Positions 59,072-64,000 of a stretch of DNA of 64,000 bases are shown one piece after another. The first letter of the stretch is position 1; each line of letters starts with the position of its first letter. The notes under the pieces were generated by a model. That model did not search any database. It was not told where the DNA came from and saw only the letters and a program-made list of their open reading frames with translations. Origin of the DNA: BOG-908 sp965198825. Its GTDB lineage: Bacteria; Pseudomonadota; Alphaproteobacteria; Acetobacterales; Acetobacteraceae. Location: assembly GCA_965198825.1 (NCBI GenBank), contig CBDAQB010000003.1, positions 1,736,001-1,800,000 of the forward strand, written 5' to 3'. Both the position numbers and the translations under genes were made by a program.

Positions 59072-59992
59072 ATGGAAACGATCAAGACACAAATGCTGGA
59101 GCGGCGTAAGCTTCTTCAGTCGGCTGGCCTGGGCGCTGCCGCTGCTACTATCCTCACTGCCACAGGTGCCGAAGCTCGCGCAGCCTCCACCGAGGCTATC
59201 AGCAGCACCGACGTCGACGTGCTGACCTTCGCGCTGAATCTCGAGTATCTGGAAGCAACCTTCTACTCCTACGCCTTCTACGGCACAGGGCTGAAGCCGA
59301 ATTTCACCACCGGGTCGGACGGCAGCCCGGCGGGCGCAGTCACGGGCGGCGCCATGGTGCCGTTTGCCACGCACGAGCTGAAATCATTCGCGCGCGAGCT
59401 GGTGGATGCCGAGTCCGCCCACGTGTTCCTGCTGCGTGAAGTGCTGCGCCGTGAGGGCGCCACCGTCATCCCGGCCCCGGCCATCGATCTGAAGAACAGC
59501 TTCAATACTGCGGCGCAAGCGGCAGGCCTTGGCTCAAGCTTCAATCCTTTCGCGGACGAGAACAGCTTCCTGCTCGGCGCCTTCATTTTCGAAGATGTCG
59601 GTGTGAGCGCCTATGCAGGTTCGGCCGCCAACCTGACGAACAAGCTGATCATTACGACAGCCGCGCGCATTCTCGCCCTGGAAGCCTACCACGCGGGTTC
59701 GATCCGTACCCGGCTCGCACTCAAGGGCTACGCGGCCGCGACGAACGACATCGCGGGCGCACGGCTCATGCTGACACAGGCGATCAACACGCCGCAAAAC
59801 CCAGGCGGCGAAATCGGCGATCTCGGCGTGGTGACCAACAACCGCGACACCATCGCCGACGCGGCGTCGAACGAAGGCCTGCCCTATACGCGCACCCCGC
59901 AACAGGTCCTGAATGTGGTCTACCTCGGCCAGGGCACGTCGAGCGGCGGCTTCTTCCCGAACGGCGTCAACGGACCCATCACAACGACCTGA
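59072..59992 (+). CDS. Exported ferritin-like domain protein (PF13668 type)
   Basis: The 306-residue protein has an N-terminal signal with an RR-containing start (ERRKLLQSAGLGAAAA), suggesting Tat export. GGAGGAG precedes the ATG. The ferritin-like four-helix region has FALNLEYLEATFYSYAFYG and LVDAESAHVFLLRE, and a later ILALEAYHAGSIR; the Glu and ExxH residues resemble di-iron ligands. Related proteins are linked to desiccation or oxidative stress. Function not proven. Ends at a bidirectional terminator. Confidence 0.86.
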   Translation: METIKTQMLERRKLLQSAGLGAAAATILTATGAEARAASTEAISSTDVDVLTFALNLEYLEATFYSYAFYGTGLKPNFTTGSDGSPAGAVTGGAMVPFATHELKSFARELVDAESAHVFLLREVLRREGATVIPAPAIDLKNSFNTAAQAAGLGSSFNPFADENSFLLGAFIFEDVGVSAYAGSAANLTNKLIITTAARILALEAYHAGSIRTRLALKGYAAATNDIAGARLMLTQAINTPQNPGGEIGDLGVVTNNRDTIADAASNEGLPYTRTPQQVLNVVYLGQGTSSGGFFPNGVNGPITTT

Positions 59993-60087
59993 ACATAATT
60001 ACAGCGCCACACGAATTATCGTGTGGCGCGATGGTTCAGGAACGGCGAATGCCTTCATAACCTGCAGGCAGATAAGCAAAATACAAA

Positions 60088-60115
60088 AAAGCGGCGGCTC
60101 TCGAGCCGCCGCTTT
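60088..60115. terminator. Bidirectional intrinsic terminator
   Basis: AAAGCGGCGGCT pairs with AGCCGCCGCTTT around a CTCG loop, a 12-bp perfect stem with A-run on one side and T-run on the other. It sits between the convergent ferritin-like gene and the small acidic gene. Confidence 0.9.
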
Positions 60116-60142
60116 CATATCACAGAGTTTGTGCTTGCGTCA

Positions 60143-60295
60143 TCAATCGGTGGATTTGACGCTTGGATCCAGTTCCTTCGCCGCGTCTTTCAAAAACGCC
60201 GCTTCGTCCTTGTCGCCTTGCTGCTCCGCTTCTTTGGCTTCCTTGAGCAAATTCTTTGCCTCGTCGCTTGTCGACGTATTGTCTTCCGTGCTCAT
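60143..60295 (-). CDS. Small acidic hydrophilic protein (50 aa)
   Basis: ATG 60295 is preceded by GGAGGGATCA, a near-perfect RBS. The product is very acidic, likely helical and without hydrophobic segments: MSTEDNTSTSDEAKNLLKE to FLKDAAKELDPSVKSTD. Longer in-frame ATG at 60334 rejected in favour of the RBS. Family not recognised; such small proteins are often stress-induced. It ends near the terminator shared with the ferritin-like gene. Confidence 0.75.
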   Translation of the reverse strand: MSTEDNTSTSDEAKNLLKEAKEAEQQGDKDEAAFLKDAAKELDPSVKSTD

Positions 60296-60388
60296 TGATC
60301 CCTCCATGTGCCTGCAGGAAACATCGCAAGCCAAGGCGGGTTTCGCGAAGCCATAGCCAAAGCAGCCTGCTCCTGCTTAAGCAGGCAA

Positions 60389-60420
60389 AGGCTTTTTGCT
60401 TCTTTTTTCAAAAAAGAAGA
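60389..60420 (-). repeat. Family A repeat, right end only (copy 11)
   Basis: AAAGGCTTTTTGCTTC and TTTTTTCAAAAAAGAAG remain, 9 nt from the bpt stop. The left arm has been replaced by AGCAGGCAAAG, which pairs with CTGCTTAAGCAG just before it. A half copy like 44786-44839. Confidence 0.8.
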
Positions 60421-60429
60421 CCTTGCTTC

Positions 60430-61212
60430 CTACTCCGCCGTCTCAGGCACCAGCAAAGTCCCAGTCCGCGCCACAGGCCCAGCCAAATCGGCGTCCGTCA
60501 GCATCCGCCACCGCCCGCCCGACAAGATCTCGCTAGGCTTGAACCGCGCCTTGTAAGCCATCTTGCGGCTCTCCTGCACCCAGTAGCCAAGATACACGTA
60601 GGGCAGATCCAAGGCGCGGGCGCGTTCGATGAGCCAAAGAATGGCGTAAGTCCCCAGCGAGCGCGCGGCGAGTTCTGGGGCGAAGAAGCTGTAGACAGCG
60701 GACATCCCGTCGCCCAGCCGGTCGGCCAGGCAGGCGCCGACGAGCCGGTCGTCGTCGTCGCGGAACTCGATAATGTTCGTTTCAATCGGCGTGTCTTCGA
60801 CCATGGCGCGATAGTCGTAGAAACTCATGCTGGCCATGTCGCCGTCGCCGTGGCGGGCCTGCTGGTAGCGCTGGAACAGCTGGAATTGCTCGGCGGTCGC
60901 GCGCGCGGGCACTTCGAAACCCTCCAGCCCCTCGTTGGCCCGGGCGACGCGTCGCAGGCCGCGGTCGGCCTCGAAGTGCCGGACGCCGATGCGTATGGGA
61001 ACGCATGCGGAGCAGGAGGGGCAGACGGGGGCGTAGGCGATGTTGTGGCTGCGGCGGAACCCCGCGCGGGAGAGCCGGTCGTGAAGGGCGTCGGCATCGG
61101 GGCCGGTGATTTCGGTGACGACTTTGCGCTCCACCCGCCCGGCCACGTAGGGGCAGGGCAACGGGGCGGTTGTGTAGAAGAATTGCGGCCTGCGCGGCGG
61201 CTTATACGTCAT
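60430..61212 (-). CDS. bpt: Aspartate/glutamate leucyltransferase (Bpt, arginyltransferase family)
   Basis: ATG 61212 gives 260 residues beginning MTYKPPRRPQFFYTTAPLPCPYVAG. The N-terminal domain has the CPYVAG, RSHNIAYAPVCPSCSACVP Cys-rich part. The GNAT-like C-terminal domain has FYDYRAMVED and YLGYWVQESRKMAYKARF. It attaches Leu (or Arg) to N-terminal Asp/Glu of proteins for ClpS/ClpAP decay. The longer frame to 61287 runs into the repeat and is rejected. Confidence 0.95.
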   Translation of the reverse strand: MTYKPPRRPQFFYTTAPLPCPYVAGRVERKVVTEITGPDADALHDRLSRAGFRRSHNIAYAPVCPSCSACVPIRIGVRHFEADRGLRRVARANEGLEGFEVPARATAEQFQLFQRYQQARHGDGDMASMSFYDYRAMVEDTPIETNIIEFRDDDDRLVGACLADRLGDGMSAVYSFFAPELAARSLGTYAILWLIERARALDLPYVYLGYWVQESRKMAYKARFKPSEILSGGRWRMLTDADLAGPVARTGTLLVPETAE

Positions 61213-61263
61213 CGGTGCACAGGGTGTCTCAGGACGGAGGAAAAAGCCACAGGAAGGAAGGAC

Positions 61264-61374
61264 TTCTTTTTTGAAAAAAAGAAGCAAAAAACTTTCGCCC
61301 TCGGGCTGAGCCTTTCCGCGGAGGCCGAGCCTAAAGTCGTAAAAGTTTTTTGGTTCTTTTTTTCAAAAAAGAAC
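61264..61374 (+). repeat. Family A intergenic inverted repeat, copy 12
   Basis: GAAGC left and GGTTC right (+ orientation). It lies between the bpt start and the stop of the HtrA-like gene (11 nt away). Outer flanks AGGAAGGAAGGAC and ATGCTTCCTTC pair partly. Confidence 0.9.
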
Positions 61375-61385
61375 ATGCTTCCTTC

Positions 61386-62357
61386 TCAATGCAACAACGG
61401 CGCGCGCAAAAAACTAGCACGGTCGGCCGAATGGACCGTGACATGCAAAAGGTCCTCGTCGCGCCCTATGGTCATGCGAACCCGTGCCCCGGCGGTGCCA
61501 GCACTCCACACGCGGCGCCACAGGCTGCCAAGGTCGGAAACCTCGTCGCCGTCCACCGACACCACGCGGTCGCCCGCACGCAGGCCCGCCTTCTCGGCAG
61601 GCCCGCCGTCTGCGACTCCGCCGACTACCACCGTCTCGTCGTTTTCCATGGCGAACATGCCAAGCCATGGCCGCGGCGGCCGGCGCACACGGCCGTGTTG
61701 CACCAGCTCATCGAGTATCGGTGTGAGCAGTGCAGTTGGCACCACCATGTTCATGTCCACCCGCCTGCCCTTCTCGTCGCCCTGCTGCAGGATGAGCGAG
61801 CCGATGCCGAGCAGCTTGCCGTCCGAGCCGATCAGGCCGGAGCCGCCCCAGAACGGATGGGCGGGCGCCACGAACAGCGCATCCTCGATGAGATACTCCC
61901 AGTAGCCGGCGAACTCCTGCCGCCCGACGATGCGCGTCTCGATGGTGCGCTGCCGGCCGCCAGCCGCCGCGAGCAAAGCGGGGGCGCCGAGTTCCACGCC
62001 ATTACTGTCGCCGATCGCCAGGCTAGGCACACCAAGCTGCCCGAGCGGCTGGACCAGCCCGAAACCGGTCTCGAAATCCACCGCCAGCGCGTGGCCTGGC
62101 AGGACCTTGCCGTCCGCCGTGGTCAGCCAGATGCTCTCGCTCTCCATGACCAGATAGCCCATGGTGAGGATGAGGTTGTCGCGAATGACGATGCCGTTGC
62201 CCGCCCTCTCCGTGCCCAGCGAGCCGGCCGTAAACGCATCGGCCGGAATGTCCGCGCGTAGCGCCACGACGGAGCGGAGGGTTTCGGCGAGATCGTAACT
62301 GTAGTCGGCCGGACGCGGCTGGAGGTTGCTCGGGATATCACGTTCGGTCTTGGCCAT
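61386..62357 (-). CDS. HtrA-like protein with degenerate protease triad
   Basis: ATG 62357 gives 323 residues. The chymotrypsin-like fold and C-terminal PDZ domain (about 225-310, GLRAGDRVVSVDGDEVSD) are clear. Compared with DegP, the catalytic His site reads ILTMGYLVM (Tyr for His). The Asp site reads DFETGFGLV (Gly for Asp). The Ser site reads PFWGGSGLIG, with the usual GNSGGP broken. It is therefore probably inactive as a protease. No signal peptide; likely cytoplasmic or unexported. Divergent from the acyltransferase gene (68 bp). Confidence 0.87.
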   Translation of the reverse strand: MAKTERDIPSNLQPRPADYSYDLAETLRSVVALRADIPADAFTAGSLGTERAGNGIVIRDNLILTMGYLVMESESIWLTTADGKVLPGHALAVDFETGFGLVQPLGQLGVPSLAIGDSNGVELGAPALLAAAGGRQRTIETRIVGRQEFAGYWEYLIEDALFVAPAHPFWGGSGLIGSDGKLLGIGSLILQQGDEKGRRVDMNMVVPTALLTPILDELVQHGRVRRPPRPWLGMFAMENDETVVVGGVADGGPAEKAGLRAGDRVVSVDGDEVSDLGSLWRRVWSAGTAGARVRMTIGRDEDLLHVTVHSADRASFLRAPLLH

Positions 62358-62425
62358 GGGTCGCTTCTTGTCTGCAGATACCGGGACTCGCCTGAGACTA
62401 TTCACTGCTTCCGACAGGTCGCTCA

Positions 62426-63565
62426 ATGGCGGAGACACCCGCATCTGGCAAAGGCGAGGGCTATATTCCAGCCCTCGACGGGCTGAGGGCGCTGTCGATT
62501 GCTCTGGTGGTGGCCTCGCACGCCGGGCTCGACCACGTGTTGCCTGGGGCGTTCGGCGTCACGCTGTTCTTCTTCATCAGCGGATATTTGATCACCCGAC
62601 AACTTCTGCAATCGCTCGAGGCGGACGGGCGGATCAGGCTCGGTAATTTCTACCTGCGCCGGGCACTGCGGCTGCTGCCGGCGGTGCTGGTGTATATCGT
62701 CGCCGCCGGTGCGCTGTTCAGCCTCGCAGGCGGCCATATCCCGCTCGCAGGCTGGACCGCGGCGCTGTTTTACGGCGCGAACTACTACGACATCTGGGAG
62801 GGCTACCGGACAACGCTGGGCGGCGTGCGCCACCCGTTCAACATCCTCTGGTCGCTCGCCGTGGAAGAGCATTTCTACATCGTCTGGCCCTTCCTGCTGG
62901 CGCTGCTCTGGCGCGGCCGGGCGATTGTCTGGGCGCTCGCGGCGCTCTGCCTGGCTGTGCTCGCCTGGCGCGCCTGGCTGTTCACCGCCTGCTACCACGG
63001 CGGCGCGCCCTGGGTGTGCGGACCCATGCCGCCGAACCCGCTCTGGCGCTTCAACCGCCTCTATCTCGCGACCGACACGCGCCTCGACTCGATTGCCTTC
63101 GGCGCATTGCTGGCGGCGGTGGAAGCAATCGGTTGGGCGCCCGGACGGAGATCCTGGGCCGTGTGGCTCGCAGCGGCGCTTCTGCTCACCGGGTTCGCCC
63201 TCCCGGGTCCGTTCGCCCGCCAGGTGGTGCGCACCAGCCTGCAAGGCATCGCACTCTTCGTTCTGGTGCCTGCCGCTCTAGTGCCGGGCAAACTGGCCGC
63301 CCGCCTGCTCTCAGCCACGCCCCTGCTCGCCGTCGGACGGCTCAGCTACTCGCTCTACCTCTGGCACTGGGGCGCCTTCGCCGCGGCCGACAACCTTGCG
63401 CCGAGCCACGGACTCGCCTGGCAGGCCATTGCCCTGCCGCTGGCCGCGGTATTAGCAGTGGCGTCCTACCATGGCATCGAACGCCCCATGCTGGCCCTGC
63501 GCCGGCGGGCAGGTTCGCATGCTCCGATCACCCCTTTGTCCGAGGTCCCGCATGCAGCCACGTGA
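62426..63565 (+). CDS. Acyltransferase 3 family membrane protein (OafA/YrhL-like)
   Basis: The 379-residue protein begins with LDGLRALSIALVVASHAGLDH, the family's first helix with its catalytic His. About ten TM helices follow, with the conserved WSLAVEEHFYIVWPFLLALL segment. It transfers acyl groups to surface sugars or lipids; target unknown. Without the C-terminal SGNH domain. Its end overlaps the next start by 14 bp. Confidence 0.93.
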   Translation: MAETPASGKGEGYIPALDGLRALSIALVVASHAGLDHVLPGAFGVTLFFFISGYLITRQLLQSLEADGRIRLGNFYLRRALRLLPAVLVYIVAAGALFSLAGGHIPLAGWTAALFYGANYYDIWEGYRTTLGGVRHPFNILWSLAVEEHFYIVWPFLLALLWRGRAIVWALAALCLAVLAWRAWLFTACYHGGAPWVCGPMPPNPLWRFNRLYLATDTRLDSIAFGALLAAVEAIGWAPGRRSWAVWLAAALLLTGFALPGPFARQVVRTSLQGIALFVLVPAALVPGKLAARLLSATPLLAVGRLSYSLYLWHWGAFAAADNLAPSHGLAWQAIALPLAAVLAVASYHGIERPMLALRRRAGSHAPITPLSEVPHAAT

Positions 63566-64000
63566 ACATGACATCCCCTACCTGCTCGGCGGCGCCTTCC
63601 AGCGCATGCATCTCCTCGCCTGGGGCGACCCACACGCCGAACCCGTCGTGTGCGTGCATGGCCTCAGCCGCAACGCGCACGACTTCGACATCCTCGCCGA
63701 ATACCTCTCCAAGCGCTTCTACGTGCTCTGCCCCGACCTGCCGGGCCGCGGCGGCTCCACCTGGCTCAGCGACCCAGCCCTCTACCAGCCGATGAGCTAC
63801 GTCGCCGCCCTCGCCCACCTGCTCGCCTTCATCGACCGCCCCGTCCACTGGATCGGCACCTCGCTCGGCGGCATCTGCGGCATGATCACCGCGGCGACGC
63901 CGAACAATCCCATCCAGCGCATGGTGCTGAACGACATCGGCCCCTTCGTCCCGCGCGACGCCGTTGCGCGTATCGTCGACTACGTCGGCAACATCCCGGA
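63552..64000 (+). CDS. Alpha/beta hydrolase, N-terminal part (runs off window)
   Basis: The frame from ATG 63552 is open to the window end (149 codons). It has the oxyanion-hole segment VVCVHGLSRNAHDFD, the conserved FYVLCPDLPGRGGS and the nucleophile elbow HWIGTSLGGICGM with Ser in GTSLGG. The C-terminal acid and His lie outside. Substrate unknown. It overlaps the acyltransferase end by 14 bp, so both are probably one transcript. Confidence 0.9.
   Translation, partial: MQPREHDIPYLLGGAFQRMHLLAWGDPHAEPVVCVHGLSRNAHDFDILAEYLSKRFYVLCPDLPGRGGSTWLSDPALYQPMSYVAALAHLLAFIDRPVHWIGTSLGGICGMITAATPNNPIQRMVLNDIGPFVPRDAVARIVDYVGNIP

Noticed and set aside
1074..61374. Family A repeats as a CRISPR array
   Set aside because: Copies are kilobases apart, inverted repeats with variable centres, and no cas genes are seen.

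Overview
The window is GC-rich bacterial chromosome from an alphaproteobacterium. The hflK-hflC-degP, rpmF-plsX-fabH-ihfA-merR and nrdR-ribD-ribE-ribBX-ribH-nusB-(thiL) clusters, the cytochrome bc1 chaperone next to a YceD protein, and glyS next to ppdK all fit this class. An Acetobacteraceae/Rhodospirillales-like member is my best guess, an inference from gene content and order only. Most of the window is ordinary core genome: translation (glyQ, glyS, rpmF, nusB, one tRNA-Pro), riboflavin, thiamine and haem synthesis, fatty acid and phospholipid initiation, envelope quality control (HflKC, DegP, BamE, a Spy-like protein) and Fe-S delivery (Mrp).

Layout. 1-9.1 kb: 5'-truncated carboxylesterase, degP-hflC-hflK, mrp, VOC protein, CNNM transporter. 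9.1-14.6 kb: a nested palindrome upstream of a GH17-GT2 glucan synthase, a DUF3429 protein, ppx. 14.7-22.3 kb: ppdK and glyS, with glyQ separated from glyS by a VapBC toxin-antitoxin pair and an mgtC-like gene. 22.3-32.4 kb: an isolated TagF-like gene between two repeats, a three-domain glycosyltransferase, a sulfate-exporter-type permease with a tiny Cys-rich partner, an FAD protein, a frameshifted aldo/keto reductase and an exported MetX-like hydrolase. 32.47-41.33 kb: a genomic island in tRNA-Pro. 41.4-46 kb: ihfA-fabH-plsX-rpmF and yceD-cbp3. 46-51.7 kb: bamE, spy-like, a TetR/membrane protein pair, a chemoreceptor, thiL. 51.8-56.1 kb: nusB-rib-nrdR operon. 56.4-64 kb: amino acid permease, hemB, ferritin-like protein, bpt, a degenerate HtrA-like protein, acyltransferase, and a truncated hydrolase at the edge.

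The accessory high point is the tRNA-Pro island. It is bounded by identical 39-bp direct repeats (32465-32503 and 41291-41329). It carries an integrase cut off before its catalytic HxxR and Tyr, joined out of frame to the C-terminal part of a type III-like restriction helicase. An intact-looking McrB-McrC pair follows, and then two overlapping genes: a UPF0174/YaaW-family protein and an unrecognised protein likely rich in helices. The four genes from mcrB look like one operon. The last two are the best candidate here for an undescribed defence module.

A second theme is repeats. Ten complete and two half copies of a ~110-bp, poly(T)/poly(A)-armed inverted repeat (family A) sit next to gene 3' ends. 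Every complete copy has one GAAGC-type and one GAACC-type arm, so the element is directional despite looking palindromic. Two reading frames end inside it. A second GC-rich palindrome (family B), a REP-like element and a nested palindrome at 9153-9311 add to this. No CRISPR array, rRNA or complete insertion sequence was seen.
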